Part shown: one piece after another, positions 44,155-53,592 of the stretch | How positions within the stretch are numbered: position 1 is the first letter of the stretch | Layout of the letters: each line of letters opens with the position of its first letter | Source of the DNA: Asticcacaulis endophyticus | Lineage (GTDB): Bacteria > Pseudomonadota > Alphaproteobacteria > Caulobacterales > Caulobacteraceae | Assembly (NCBI RefSeq): GCF_014652575.1 | Contig: NZ_BMZB01000001.1 | Location: forward strand, 372,001-436,000 | Length of the DNA: 64,000 nucleotides | Direction: 5' to 3' | Notes under the pieces: generated by a model | What the model saw: the letters and a program-made list of their open reading frames with translations, nothing else | What the model was told of the DNA's origin: nothing | Database searches by the model: none | Program-made: the position numbers and the translations under genes

Positions 44155-46102
44155 AGGTCAGAGATCTGAATTTCAGCGTCCCGGTAACCGCCTTGAGTTC
44201 TTCCAGCGCTTCTTTTGAATAGCCGCGGTCAACATCGACGATCACATAGCCGAGCGACTCATTGGTCTTAAGATGCTGCGCCAGAATGTTGAGATTATAT
44301 TTGGCGATGATATTGTTGATCGCCGCCATAACCCCCGGCACGTTCTGATGGATATGCAGGAAGCGGTGGCGGCCTTCGACCTCGGACAACTGCACGTTCG
44401 GCATATTGACCGAAAACGTCGTATCGCCACGGTTCAGGAAGTTCAGCAGGCGCTCAGAGGCAAACTCCCCGATCGCTTCCTGCGCTTCTTCGGTCGATCC
44501 CCCGATGTGCGGCGTCAGGATCAGGTTCTTGATGCCGGTCAGCGGGCTTACAAACGGGTCGTCATTGGTGCGCGGCTCTTCCGGGAACACGTCAACCGCC
44601 GCCCCGTAAATCTTGCCCGATTTCAGCGCCGCCGCCAGTGCCTCAATATCAACCACATGGCCGCGCGACAGGTTGATAAACAACGCGCCGTCTTTCATTT
44701 TCGCAAACTGCGCAGCCCCCATCAGGTTCTTGTTTTCGGCCCGGCCATCGACGTGGATGCTTAAGACATCAGCCTCAGCCAACAGCGCATCCAGCGAGCG
44801 GTAACGACGCGCATTTCCGAGCGTCAACTTTTCGGCCACATCGTAATAGATAACCCGCATCCCGAACGCTTCGGCAAGGATCGACAACTGCGACCCGATG
44901 GCGCCGTAACCGATGATGCCGATCGTTTTATTGCGCACTTCGTGGGCGCCGGTCGCGGACTTATCCCACTTGCCGGTGTGCATCTGGATCGACTTATCGT
45001 AGATGTTGCGGGTCAGGATGACCGTCAGACCCATGACCATTTCAACGACCGAACGGGTGTTGGAATAGGGGGCGTTAAAGACCGCAATACCCTTTTTCGA
45101 GCAGCCCTTAAGGTCGATCTGATTGGTGCCGATGCAGAACGCACCTACCGCCAGCAGCTTATCGGCGGCATCAAGCACCTTTTGCGTCACTGTGGTCTTG
45201 GAGCGAATCCCCAAGATGTGCACACCCTGAATGGCGGCGATCAGGTCATCTTCATCGAGCGCGCCTTTGACGGTCGTGACATCATAACCTTCTTCGCGGA
45301 AAGCCTGAATCGCGGTCGGGTGGACGTTTTCGAGCAGCAGCACCTTAAGGCGCGAACGCGGGAAGGAATAGCGGCCTTCAAAGCCTTCGTTGTGCAGCAC
45401 TTCATCGAACGACACGACGACCTGCGCGGCCTCAATGCCGTGGGTGGCCTGCACGACCTTTTCGCGCTTTACGTTTTCAACAAAGGCATAGAAACGGTCA
45501 GCCGCCCCGCCCTTATAGACCTCAAAATCGGTCCAGCCATCGCCGACCATGACCACAGGCCCGGTGATGTCCCAGCCTTGCAGGGCCACAACCTTGCCGC
45601 CGTCTTTGGACAGGGGATTGCCCTGATCGACGCCAGTGGCGATACCGTCATCACCAAACACCAGACGGTTGGCCAGGATATGCTCAGGCCGGATGCCATA
45701 CTCAGCCACCACGGGGGCGATAAAGTCATGGAAGCCGCCAGAAATAATGCGGAACTTGCCCGGATGGCGCAGGAAGGCTTCTTTGTTACGGGCCACCGAA
45801 GCACTGACCAGCCCTTTGAGGGTTTCAACAAGTCCCTTCAGATCCTCCGCCGTCGGCCTCAAAATCTGCACCCGGCGTTGCAGCGCTTCGGCGAATGAGA
45901 TTTCCCCCGACATGGCCAGATCGGTCAGGTCTTTGATGGCCGTAATGTCGGTCAGGCGCGCCGGATCGGAAGAAAACAACTGCTCGGCCAGTATATCCAA
46001 CGCCTCAACCTGAGTGAAAGTCGAGTCAAAATCCAGAACTATGGTCGGCAGAACCACCGCCTGAATTTTGTCAGCTACAGGATTTTCAAGAATTGTGGTC
46101 AT
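44153..46102 (-). CDS. serA: Fused phosphoserine phosphatase-phosphoglycerate dehydrogenase
   Basis: About 649 aa. The N-terminal ~235 residues are a SerB-like HAD phosphatase: DFDST (Asp24, Asp26), the SGG motif in RIISGGFHDFIAPVV, and VGDGWTDFEVYKGG. From about residue 248 a complete D-3-phosphoglycerate dehydrogenase follows: nucleotide motif GIIGYGAIGSQLSILAEAFG, the substrate/catalytic regions AVGAFCIGTNQIDL, NLSRGHVVDIEAL and PHIGGST, and a C-terminal ACT domain (about 575-649) for serine feedback. One chain would thus carry the first and last steps of serine synthesis; the transaminase SerC is not in the window. GTG at 46117 is an alternative start. Confidence 0.92.
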   Translation of the reverse strand: MTTILENPVADKIQAVVLPTIVLDFDSTFTQVEALDILAEQLFSSDPARLTDITAIKDLTDLAMSGEISFAEALQRRVQILRPTAEDLKGLVETLKGLVSASVARNKEAFLRHPGKFRIISGGFHDFIAPVVAEYGIRPEHILANRLVFGDDGIATGVDQGNPLSKDGGKVVALQGWDITGPVVMVGDGWTDFEVYKGGAADRFYAFVENVKREKVVQATHGIEAAQVVVSFDEVLHNEGFEGRYSFPRSRLKVLLLENVHPTAIQAFREEGYDVTTVKGALDEDDLIAAIQGVHILGIRSKTTVTQKVLDAADKLLAVGAFCIGTNQIDLKGCSKKGIAVFNAPYSNTRSVVEMVMGLTVILTRNIYDKSIQMHTGKWDKSATGAHEVRNKTIGIIGYGAIGSQLSILAEAFGMRVIYYDVAEKLTLGNARRYRSLDALLAEADVLSIHVDGRAENKNLMGAAQFAKMKDGALFINLSRGHVVDIEALAAALKSGKIYGAAVDVFPEEPRTNDDPFVSPLTGIKNLILTPHIGGSTEEAQEAIGEFASERLLNFLNRGDTTFSVNMPNVQLSEVEGRHRFLHIHQNVPGVMAAINNIIAKYNLNILAQHLKTNESLGYVIVDVDRGYSKEALEELKAVTGTLKFRSLT

Positions 46103-46354
46103 AACAATTGTACTCACAAAAGGCCGTTACATGCGGCGCGAGACAGACATCAGCATGGCAATATCATGTTGATTTTCGCCTGCGCAAATAGGACAAAACC
46201 CCCCGCAAAACAACCGTCCTTAGTGATTAATACGTGCCGCCCCCTCTTTTTTTGGCAAAACCCTTGATTATCTATGCCGTTCCGTTTCAAGACTTAGCCA
46301 AATTCCCTAAATTCGACGCTGCGCCCGCGCAGTGGCTCCATAAGATCAGGTTTC

Positions 46355-47257
46355 ATGAGTAACGACACCCCGCCCTATCAGGACTTTTCCGCCCGATTTA
46401 TTATCGACACCTTGCCGGTTCATGGCCGCGTCGTGCGTTTGGGCGACAGCCTTAACACTATCCTGAGCGCCCATAATTATCCCGATGAAATCGCGCATCT
46501 GGTGTCCGAAGCCTGCGCCCTGGCGGTGCTGGTCGGCTCGGCGCTGAAGTTCGAGGGCCGCCTGATCATGCAGGCCCAAGGCGAAGGCTGCGTGCGTTAT
46601 GTCGTGGCCGATTACGATACCCGCGGGGGCTTGCGGGCGTTTTGCCGCTATGACGAGGATGAACTGAAAGAACTAATTGCCGCCAATGCCACGGAGTTCA
46701 CCAGTCTGGGCGCCCGCGCCCTGATCGGTAAGGGCACCTTTATCATGACGCTCGATCCCGACGGCCAGATGGATCGCTATCAGGGGGTGACCCCTATCGA
46801 AGGCGACAGCCTGTCTTTGTGCGCCGAACATTATTTCGCCCAGTCCGAACAAATTCCGACCCAGATCAAGCTGGCCGTATCGCGCGAAGACTCAGGCGAT
46901 GGCCCGGTCTGGCGCGCCGGTGGCGCTATGATTCAGGCCATTGCCGGTGATCTTAGCCGCGGCGAAACCCGCGAAGCCTTCGATCATATCCGCGCCCTGT
47001 TTGCCACCCTGGGTGAAGACGAACTAACCGATTTTTCGCTGGAGACTGAGCGCCTGCTGTACCGCCTGTTCCATGAGGACGGCGTGCGGCTGTCGACCTT
47101 CAAGGAGGTCTACCAGCAATGCCGCTGCTCGCAGGAACGGGTGGAAAGTCTGGTGCAATCCTTCTCTCCCGAAGAGCAGAACGACATGATCGAGCCGGAC
47201 GGCAAGGTGCATATCACCTGCGAATACTGCTCCAAAACTTACTTTATCAGCCTCTGA
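46355..47257 (+). CDS. hslO: Redox-regulated chaperone Hsp33
   Basis: 300 aa. The N-terminal fold has FIIDTLPVHGRVVRLGDSLN and the conserved YQGVTPIEG and SLCAEHYFAQSEQIPT segments. The C-terminal zinc switch is complete: CRC (in YQQCRCSQERV) and CEYC (in ITCEYCSKTYFI). Oxidation of these four cysteines unfolds the linker and activates the holdase in the cytoplasm. Normal length for the family. It diverges from the serA fusion gene. Confidence 0.95.
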   Translation: MSNDTPPYQDFSARFIIDTLPVHGRVVRLGDSLNTILSAHNYPDEIAHLVSEACALAVLVGSALKFEGRLIMQAQGEGCVRYVVADYDTRGGLRAFCRYDEDELKELIAANATEFTSLGARALIGKGTFIMTLDPDGQMDRYQGVTPIEGDSLSLCAEHYFAQSEQIPTQIKLAVSREDSGDGPVWRAGGAMIQAIAGDLSRGETREAFDHIRALFATLGEDELTDFSLETERLLYRLFHEDGVRLSTFKEVYQQCRCSQERVESLVQSFSPEEQNDMIEPDGKVHITCEYCSKTYFISL

Positions 47258-47350
47258 CCTGATCCCGCTGCCGGATTGCAGCTTTTGGCCATTTGCGCTA
47301 CCTTTGCGCCCAAGGCCAAAAGTTTATAATCACACGGCCGGGGGAAACGC

Positions 47351-48343
47351 ATGTCAGATATAAACCGGCACCATCTGTGCCGGCGCGCACTCATTCGCGC
47401 CGGTGCGGCCACCTGCCTGACGGGTCTTAATCCGGCCTGGGGGGCCACGCTCTCACAGGCGGCAGATGAAGGCAGTCAGGAGGCCCAGCTCGCCGCCCGC
47501 ACTACGGCGGCCAATCAGATGACCGTGGGCGTGCTTATCAATGGCCAAGGGCCTTATCAGTTCGTGGTCGATACCGCCGCCGAACAGTCAGTCATCTCCA
47601 CAGAACTGGTCAACCTGCTGGCCCTGACCGCCGGACGCGATGTCATGGTCAAAGGCATCAACGGCCTTGTCCCTGCCTCAACCGCGCGTATCGGCAAACT
47701 GACGCTTGGGCCATTCGTCCATCGTGATCTGACGCTGCCTGTATTGCCCCGCGCTCTGTTGAAAGCCGATGGGTTTTTAGGGCTGGATGTCATCAATGGC
47801 GCGCGGGTGACCTTTGATTTCAGAAAGCGCACCTTAAGGGTCGAGGCGCCGCGTTATGCTTCGCAGCGGATTTATGCGCCCGATATCACCCGCGTCAAAG
47901 CCTATGGCTCAGCCGGACATTTGCGCATCAGCGACTGTAGAATAGACCGCGTGCTGGCTTCGGCCATCATCGATACCGGCGCTGAAGTCTCTATTGGCAA
48001 TACGGCGCTTAGGGATGCCTTGCTCAACAAGAACGGCAAACTGTCTGAGATGGGCCCTATCACCTTAAGCGGCGTGACCGGCGGCGAATTAATTGCGCCT
48101 ACGATCCGGGTCGCCAGATTGCGCATGCAGGAACTGACCTTCAGCGATGCCGCCATAGCCATTGCCGATGTGCCGGTGTTCGATAGCTGGCGATTGCAGA
48201 ATAAGCCCGCCCTGCTGGTCGGCATGGATTTTCTACGCCAGTTTGCGGTCGTTTCCATTGACTACCGCGCTCAGGAAATCCGCTTTGAACTGGCAGACGC
48301 GCCACCTAATCCGCGACCGGAAGTGCAGATCGAAAAGGCCTGA
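47351..48343 (+). CDS. Exported retropepsin-like aspartic protease, tandem domains
   Basis: 330 aa. An RR-containing N-terminus and hydrophobic stretch (RRALIRAGAATCLTGLNPAWG) suggest export, perhaps through Tat. Two retropepsin-type halves follow: VVDTAAEQS (Asp74) with DGFLGLDVINGARVTFDF, and IIDTGAEVS (Asp208) with LLVGMDFLRQFAVVSIDY. Each half has the flap/strand pattern and the hydrophobic-G-x-D motif, so the chain could form an intramolecular dimer with one active site. The first half has DTA where DTG is usual. It follows hslO by 93 bases. Substrate unknown. Confidence 0.82.
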   Translation: MSDINRHHLCRRALIRAGAATCLTGLNPAWGATLSQAADEGSQEAQLAARTTAANQMTVGVLINGQGPYQFVVDTAAEQSVISTELVNLLALTAGRDVMVKGINGLVPASTARIGKLTLGPFVHRDLTLPVLPRALLKADGFLGLDVINGARVTFDFRKRTLRVEAPRYASQRIYAPDITRVKAYGSAGHLRISDCRIDRVLASAIIDTGAEVSIGNTALRDALLNKNGKLSEMGPITLSGVTGGELIAPTIRVARLRMQELTFSDAAIAIADVPVFDSWRLQNKPALLVGMDFLRQFAVVSIDYRAQEIRFELADAPPNPRPEVQIEKA

Positions 48344-48355
48344 CATTTATTTGGC

Positions 48356-48399
48356 GCGCATCTTAATCCAAAAACCGCTGTACACTTTTTGGGATGCGC
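48356..48399 (-). repeat. REP-like palindrome, copy 4
   Basis: Outer GCGCATC/GATGCGC arms and inner CCAAAAA/TTTTTGG arms; on the minus strand the core is GTGTACAGCGG. It fills the gap between the convergent protease gene and phoB, ending 3 bases before the phoB stop. Confidence 0.8.
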
Positions 48400-48401
48400 T
48401 T

Positions 48402-49091
48402 TTAGGCCTGCAAATCCAGCGAGTAACCCGCCGAACGCACCGTGCGGATCAGGTCTTTTTCGGCACCGTCATTCAGGGCTTTGCGCAGACGACCGATGTG
48501 AACATCAACCGTGCGGGCTTCGACATAGACATCATTGCCCCAGACGGCGTCCAGAAGCTGCTCACGCGAAAAGACGCGCTTGGGGTGCTGCATCAGATAA
48601 TCAAGCAGGCGATATTCGGTCGGCCCCAGATGGACATCGCGCCCGCCGCGCTGAACGCGGTGCGACAGACGGTCAACTGAGATTTCCCCAAACTGCACGC
48701 GATCTTCGGACAGGCCGGGGCGAATACGGCGCAGCACCGCCCGGATGCGCGCGATCAGTTCAACCATCGAAAACGGCTTGACCACATAGTCATCAGCGCC
48801 GGTATCAAGGCCGCGGATGCGATCGCTTTCTTCGGAGCGGGCGGTCAGCATGACGATCGGCAGGTTGCGCGTCTCGGTCTGAGCCCGCAGACGGCGGCAG
48901 ACTTCGATGCCTGACACCTTCGGCATCATCCAGTCGCACACCAGAAGATCAGGCATACGCTCTTCGATCATCATCAGGGCTTCGTCGCCATCGACGGCCT
49001 GCGCGACCTCATAACCTTCTTTTTCAAGATTATATTGCAAAAGCGTCGATAAAGCGTCTTCGTCTTCAGCGATAATGATGTACGGCTTCAT
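48402..49091 (-). CDS. phoB: Phosphate regulon response regulator
   Basis: 229 aa. The receiver has EDED (residues 9-12) and Asp53 in LLVCDWMMPKVSG, with LTAR and VVKPF signatures. The C-terminal winged helix includes LGPTEYRLLDYLMQHPKRVFSREQLLD and the recognition region YVEARTVDVHIGRLRKAL. It is the last gene of phoR-pstC-pstA-pstB-phoU-phoB. Phosphorylated PhoB should bind the Pho boxes found before phoR and pstC, giving autoregulation. It starts 9 bases after the phoU stop. Confidence 0.95.
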   Translation of the reverse strand: MKPYIIIAEDEDALSTLLQYNLEKEGYEVAQAVDGDEALMMIEERMPDLLVCDWMMPKVSGIEVCRRLRAQTETRNLPIVMLTARSEESDRIRGLDTGADDYVVKPFSMVELIARIRAVLRRIRPGLSEDRVQFGEISVDRLSHRVQRGGRDVHLGPTEYRLLDYLMQHPKRVFSREQLLDAVWGNDVYVEARTVDVHIGRLRKALNDGAEKDLIRTVRSAGYSLDLQA

Positions 49092-49100
49092 GGGGTGCTC

Positions 49101-49793
49101 TTACGGTTCCATAGTCGTGAGTTTGGGGCGTTCGTTCATGTAGTCTTCGCCGGTCACTTCGTAGTGGATGTGCTCAGCCATATTGGTGGCATGGTCGCCG
49201 ATGCGTTCAAGGTTTTTGGCCATGAACAGGACGTGCGTGCAGGCCGAAATGGTGCGCGGATCGCCCATCATGTAGGTCAGAAGTTCGCGGAACATGGCGT
49301 TGTAATGTTCATCGACCTCGGTATCCGATGACCAGACAGCCTGGGCGATATCAAGCTTGGAGCCCTTATAGGCATCCAGCACATCGCGCAGACGCGACGA
49401 CACCAGCTTGCCCATACGCTCGATCGAGCGGGTCAGGCCCGACATCGGCTCGGACTCGGAAATAACCAGTGAGCGCTTGGCGATGTTCTTAGCCAGATCG
49501 CCGGTACGCTCAAGCGATGTGGCGATCTTCATGGCCGACACGGTCTTGCGCAGATCGGACGCCATCGGCTGACGCAGCGCAATCAGGCGGATGGCCTTGC
49601 GCTCAATGTCTTTTTCCAACTCATCCAGACGTTGATCGCGCTGAATGACGCTTTGGGCCAGAGCCACATCGCGGCGGGCCACAGCTTCGACGGCGTCAGC
49701 GACCTGAGCTTCGGCCAAACCACCCATCAGGATGACTTCAGCCGATAATTGATCCAGTTCTTCGCCGTAGGTTTTAACGGTATGCGGGTTCAT
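49101..49793 (-). CDS. phoU: Phosphate signalling protein PhoU
   Basis: 230 aa, two PhoU three-helix repeats. Conserved motifs: MGGLAEAQVADAVEAV and RDQRLDELEKDIERKAIRLIALRQPMASDLR in the first half, NLERIGDHATNMAEHIHY in the second, with acidic metal-binding residues (DELEKD, ERTGD, ERIGDH). It links the Pst transporter to PhoR so that high phosphate turns the regulon off. The gap to pstB is occupied by a REP-like hairpin. Confidence 0.95.
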   Translation of the reverse strand: MNPHTVKTYGEELDQLSAEVILMGGLAEAQVADAVEAVARRDVALAQSVIQRDQRLDELEKDIERKAIRLIALRQPMASDLRKTVSAMKIATSLERTGDLAKNIAKRSLVISESEPMSGLTRSIERMGKLVSSRLRDVLDAYKGSKLDIAQAVWSSDTEVDEHYNAMFRELLTYMMGDPRTISACTHVLFMAKNLERIGDHATNMAEHIHYEVTGEDYMNERPKLTTMEP

Positions 49794-49811
49794 GTGTCAG
49801 TCCTTATCCAA

Positions 49812-49858
49812 AGCGCATTCCCAAAAGTGGGGCCGGTTTTGGGATATAAATGCGCGCT
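49812..49858 (+). repeat. REP-like palindrome, copy 5
   Basis: AGCGC/GCGCT outer arms and CCCAAAA/TTTTGGG inner arms around GTGGGGCCGG. It lies inside the pst-pho operon, between the pstB stop (49860) and the phoU start, where a hairpin may adjust relative mRNA levels. Confidence 0.72.
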
Positions 49859-49859
49859 C

Positions 49860-50699
49860 TTAACCAAAGCGCCCAGTAATGTAATCCTGAGTGCGCTGGT
49901 CTTTAGGATTGGTGAAGATATCTTCGGTGTTGCCGACCTCGACCAGATTACCAAGATGGAAGAAGGCGGTTTTTTGCGACACCCGCGCGGCCTGCGCCAT
50001 CGAGTGGGTGACGATGACGATGCAGAACTGCTGGCGCAATTCGTCGATCAGCTCTTCGATCTTGGCCGTCGCAATCGGGTCAAGCGCCGAACAGGGCTCA
50101 TCCATCAGGATGACTTCGGGACCGACGGCGATGGCGCGCGCAATCACCAGACGCTGCTGCTGGCCGCCGGACAGGCCTGTGCCCTGCTGGTGCAGGCGGT
50201 CAGAGACTTCGTTCCACAGCGACGCTTTTTTGAGCGAGCTTTCGACGATGTGATCCATCTCTTCTTTCGAGGTCGCCAGGCCATGAATTTTTGGGCCGTA
50301 AGCGACGTTTTCATAGATGGTCTTGGGGAACGGATTAGGCTTTTGGAACACCATGCCGACGCGGGCGCGCAGCACGACCGGGTCGACCTTACGGTCGTTC
50401 AGGTCTTCGCCGTCGAGCAGGATGGTGCCGTCAACGCGGGCGCTGGGGATGGTGTCGTTCATGCGGTTCAGGCAACGCAGGAAGGTCGACTTACCGCAGC
50501 CCGACGGGCCGATGAAAGCCGTCACCGACTTATCGAGGATGTCGATGTCGATGCCGTGCAGGGCTGGCTTGTCACCGTAATAGACCTTGACGTCACGGGC
50601 GACGAACTTCGGGGTTGTGGCGGTCGTGGTCATGGACGGATCTCTGGGTTTACCGATGGACGTATCAGGGGCGTAAAGCGGGCGCGTATAGAGTTTCAT
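49860..50699 (-). CDS. pstB: Phosphate ABC transporter ATP-binding protein
   Basis: 279 aa from the ATG at 50699 (GGTGG upstream; GTG 50708 or ATG 50633 are alternatives). Walker A is GPSGCGKST, the Q-loop [19 protein letters not shown] is the PstB-specific form, the signature is [15 protein letters not shown], Walker [17 protein letters not shown], and the switch His is in [14 protein letters not shown]. It energises high-affinity phosphate uptake through PstC/PstA. Three bases separate it from pstA. Confidence 0.95.
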   Translation of the reverse strand: MKLYTRPLYAPDTSIGKPRDPSMTTTATTPKFVARDVKVYYGDKPALHGIDIDILDKSVTAFIGPSGCGKSTFLRCLNRMNDTIPSARVDGTILLDGEDLNDRKVDPVVLRARVGMVFQKPNPFPKTIYENVAYGPKIHGLATSKEEMDHIVESSLKKASLWNEVSDRLHQQGTGLSGGQQQRLVIARAIAVGPEVILMDEPCSALDPIATAKIEELIDELRQQFCIVIVTHSMAQAARVSQKTAFFHLGNLVEVGNTEDIFTNPKDQRTQDYITGRFG

Positions 50700-50701
50700 G
50701 A

Positions 50702-52015
50702 TTACCACCGTCTTTCAAAGCGACGACGCAGCAGGATCGCCGCCAGATTCATGATGATCATGAACACCAAAAGTACGATGATGGCGGCGGCTGTGCGTTC
50801 GTGGAAGGCGCGCTCAGAGGCGTTTTCCCAAATGAAGATCTGAACCGGCAAAACCGACGCGGCTGAGGTGACACTTTCGGGCAGACCCGGCACAAAGGAG
50901 ATCATGCCGATCATCAGAAGCGGCGCGGTTTCCCCCAAGGCGTGGGCCAGAGAAATGATGGTGCCGGTCATGATGCCAGGCATGGCCAGCGGCAGCACAT
51001 GGTGGAACACGGCCTGAGTCTTTGACGCACCGATACCCAGCGCAGCTTCGCGGATCGATGGCGGCACGGCGCGCAGGGATGAGCGGGTGGCGATAATCAC
51101 GGTCGGCAGGGCCATCAGCGACAGCACCACACCACCGACCAGCGGCGATGAGCGCGGCATACCGAGCCAGTTGATAAATACAGCCAAGCCCAAAAGACCA
51201 TAAACAATCGACGGCACGGCGGCCAGGTTGTTGATATTGACCTCGATCAGGGCCGTCCAGCGGTTCTTGGGCGCAAACTCTTCCAGAAAAAGTGCGGCTC
51301 CCACACCAATCGGGATCGCCAGCACCGCCGTCACCAGCAGCATCATGGCCGAACCCATGATCGCCCCCAGAAGACCGGCCAGTTCCGGTTGGGTCGAGTC
51401 AGTATTGGTGAACAGATAGGTGTTGAAATGGCTGGTGACCAAACCCTTGGTTTTCAGGGCGTCCATCCAGACCATTTGCTGATCGGAAACATTGCGATCC
51501 GCCTCAACGATATCGCGCGTAATCTCACCCTTATAGTAAAGGTCAGCGTTGGCCGCGATCGGTGAGGTCAGGCTGATCTTCTGGCCCAGAAGCTTCGGAT
51601 TGTCGCGCAGAGCCTCCAGCGCCTTAAAGCCCAGATCCGGCGACAGGATTTCTTTATATTCGCCCGATGTCGTGCCGTATTCGTCATCATTCACACCCAT
51701 CTTCGCCATGACCTGTTCCGTGATCATCTGGTCATAGTTAGCGCCCATGATGTCGGTCGGGTCGATGCGGTTGGGGTCGAGATAGACCTCCGTCGTGATC
51801 GAATGGGTGACAAAGGCTGTGTAGCCCTGATGGATGATGCGCTCCAGCAGGATACCGAGAAACAGCACCGCTATGGAAACCGCCAGTATGCCATAGGCGC
51901 GAAAGCGCAGTTCGGCGGCATGGCGCGATTTCAGGCGCTTCGCCACCCTTGTTTTAAGATCGGGCTGGGCCGCCGCGCGCGTTTCAGCCAGAGATGATTG
52001 AGCGGAATCAGTCAT
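50702..52015 (-). CDS. pstA: Phosphate ABC transporter permease PstA
   Basis: 437 aa, longer than E. coli PstA (~296 aa). After the first membrane helix ([15 protein letters not shown]) there is a large periplasmic insertion (about residues 65-205), the extended N-terminal region common in alphaproteobacteria. The membrane core follows from about residue 210, with the coupling loop [20 protein letters not shown] and the PstA-typical [13 protein letters not shown]. It overlaps pstC by eight bases, so translation is coupled. Confidence 0.94.
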   Translation of the reverse strand: MTDSAQSSLAETRAAAQPDLKTRVAKRLKSRHAAELRFRAYGILAVSIAVLFLGILLERIIHQGYTAFVTHSITTEVYLDPNRIDPTDIMGANYDQMITEQVMAKMGVNDDEYGTTSGEYKEILSPDLGFKALEALRDNPKLLGQKISLTSPIAANADLYYKGEITRDIVEADRNVSDQQMVWMDALKTKGLVTSHFNTYLFTNTDSTQPELAGLLGAIMGSAMMLLVTAVLAIPIGVGAALFLEEFAPKNRWTALIEVNINNLAAVPSIVYGLLGLAVFINWLGMPRSSPLVGGVVLSLMALPTVIIATRSSLRAVPPSIREAALGIGASKTQAVFHHVLPLAMPGIMTGTIISLAHALGETAPLLMIGMISFVPGLPESVTSAASVLPVQIFIWENASERAFHERTAAAIIVLLVFMIIMNLAAILLRRRFERRW

Positions 52016-53438
52016 ATTGTTCCTGATATTTCTGGACGATGCGCTGAGCGATCAGGTTAAGAGCAAGGGTGACGGCAAACAGGGTCAGACCCAGACCAAA
52101 GGCGGCCAGCGTCTTGGGGCTGTCAAATTCCTGATCGCCGGTCAGAAGCGTCACGATCTGCACGGTAACGGTCGTGACGGTATCAAGCGGATTAAGCGTC
52201 GTCTTGGCCTGCAAACCGGCGGCCATGGTTACGATCATGGTTTCCCCGACCGCACGCGACACCGCCAAAAGCATGGCGCCTGAGATACCCGGCAAGGCCG
52301 CGGGCAGAACGACTTTCTTGATGGTCTCAGAGCGCGTCGCCCCCATGGCCAGCGACCCGTCGCGCAGGGACTGCGGCACCGAGTTGATAATGTCATCAGA
52401 CAGGGACGATACGAACGGGATCAACATGATGCCCATGACCACACCGGCCACCAGCGCCATCTGGTTTTGCACGTTCATCAGATATTCGCCCATCGGCGTG
52501 CCCGGCATGAATGCGCCCAGCCAGTTGAAGAACTCACGAAAGCTCGGCCCGACCACAAGAGCGGCGAAAAAGCCGTAGACCACGGTTGGCACACCGGCCA
52601 GAATTTCCAGCACCGGCTTGATCCAGGCGCGCATGAACGGCGAAGCATATTCCGACAGATAGATGGCTGAGTAGAGCCCGACCGGGGCGGCCACACACAT
52701 GGCAATGATCATGATCAGGAAAGTGCCGACAAACAACGGTACGGCCCCAAACCCACCGGAGGAACCGACCTGATCGGCGCGCATGGCGATCTGCGGCGAC
52801 CAATGGGTGCCAAACAGGAAATCAAGTGGCGATACCGACTGAAAGAAGCGCAGCGATTCCCACAGCAGCGACAGGATGATCCCCAGGGTGGTGAGGATCG
52901 CTACAACCGAACAGGCGACCAGAAAGGCCGACACCCAGCGCTCGACGCTGTTGCGGGCCCGAAACTGAGGCGATACGCGGCTATAGGCAAAGGCCGCTCC
53001 CGCCAGCGCCAGTATAAATGTCAGGGCATAGGCCCCAAGGGTAATGGTGTTATCAACGCTTTTGGCCTGAGCAACCTTATGGTCAAACGCGGCCTTCAGC
53101 TCACCGTCATAAACCGTGGTGCTGGCCATGCCACCGTTTACAGTGGCGCGCACATCCTGAAAAAACAGGCCCTGATTAAGCTCCGGCAATTGCTGAACGG
53201 CGGCGGGCACATCGGACTGCACGATTGCATTTTCAACCCGCCCCCCAAACACGACCAGAACAAACAGGATCAGGGCCGCCGGGATGAAACTCCAGATCGC
53301 TACAAACCAGCCCGAAAAGGCAGGCAAGGAATGACCGCGCACGCCCTGAGACGCTGCCTTACGCCGCGCCAGTGACCGGCCAAACATAAAGCTGGCGACT
53401 GAGAAAACGATCAGCGCGAGAAAGAGATAGCCGGTCAT
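52008..53438 (-). CDS. pstC: Phosphate ABC transporter permease PstC
   Basis: 476 aa, also longer than the ~319-aa enterobacterial protein through an N-terminal extension with two extra membrane helices and a periplasmic segment (residues ~1-150). The core shows the PstC signatures LFGTHWSPQ, PVGLYSAIYLSEYASPFMRAW, GVPTVVYGFFA and LAMGATRSETIKKVVLPAALPGI, and VSRAVGETMIVTMAAG. The periplasmic binding protein PstS is not in the window. A Pho-box candidate lies 92 bases upstream, in the 154-base gap after phoR. Confidence 0.94.
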   Translation of the reverse strand: MTGYLFLALIVFSVASFMFGRSLARRKAASQGVRGHSLPAFSGWFVAIWSFIPAALILFVLVVFGGRVENAIVQSDVPAAVQQLPELNQGLFFQDVRATVNGGMASTTVYDGELKAAFDHKVAQAKSVDNTITLGAYALTFILALAGAAFAYSRVSPQFRARNSVERWVSAFLVACSVVAILTTLGIILSLLWESLRFFQSVSPLDFLFGTHWSPQIAMRADQVGSSGGFGAVPLFVGTFLIMIIAMCVAAPVGLYSAIYLSEYASPFMRAWIKPVLEILAGVPTVVYGFFAALVVGPSFREFFNWLGAFMPGTPMGEYLMNVQNQMALVAGVVMGIMLIPFVSSLSDDIINSVPQSLRDGSLAMGATRSETIKKVVLPAALPGISGAMLLAVSRAVGETMIVTMAAGLQAKTTLNPLDTVTTVTVQIVTLLTGDQEFDSPKTLAAFGLGLTLFAVTLALNLIAQRIVQKYQEQYD

Positions 53439-53529
53439 AAACTGGGAAACCCTGAAATTGCGTAGGCCGGACTTACACCCGGTTAAGACGGCCTATAGAC
53501 TGTCTTGGTGCGCCCTTTAAGTACTTTTT

Positions 53530-53547
53530 GTGACAGTTTTATAACAT
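53530..53547 (-). promoter_or_regulatory. Pho box candidate upstream of pstC
   Basis: On the minus strand it reads ATGTTAT-AAAA-CTGTCAC, two 7-base repeats with 4-base spacing as in the CTGTCAT-N4-CTGTCAT PhoB box. It overlaps a perfect inverted repeat TTTGTGAC...GTCACAAA (53527-53557). Confidence 0.65.
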
Positions 53548-53592
53548 GCGTCACAAATGGCCGTGATTAGTCCTAAAATGCCGAAACTAAGC

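Noticed and set aside
49749-50843. Plus-strand open frame of 364 aa across pstB
   Set aside because: It runs antisense to pstB, phoU and pstA ends and has no recognisable protein features.
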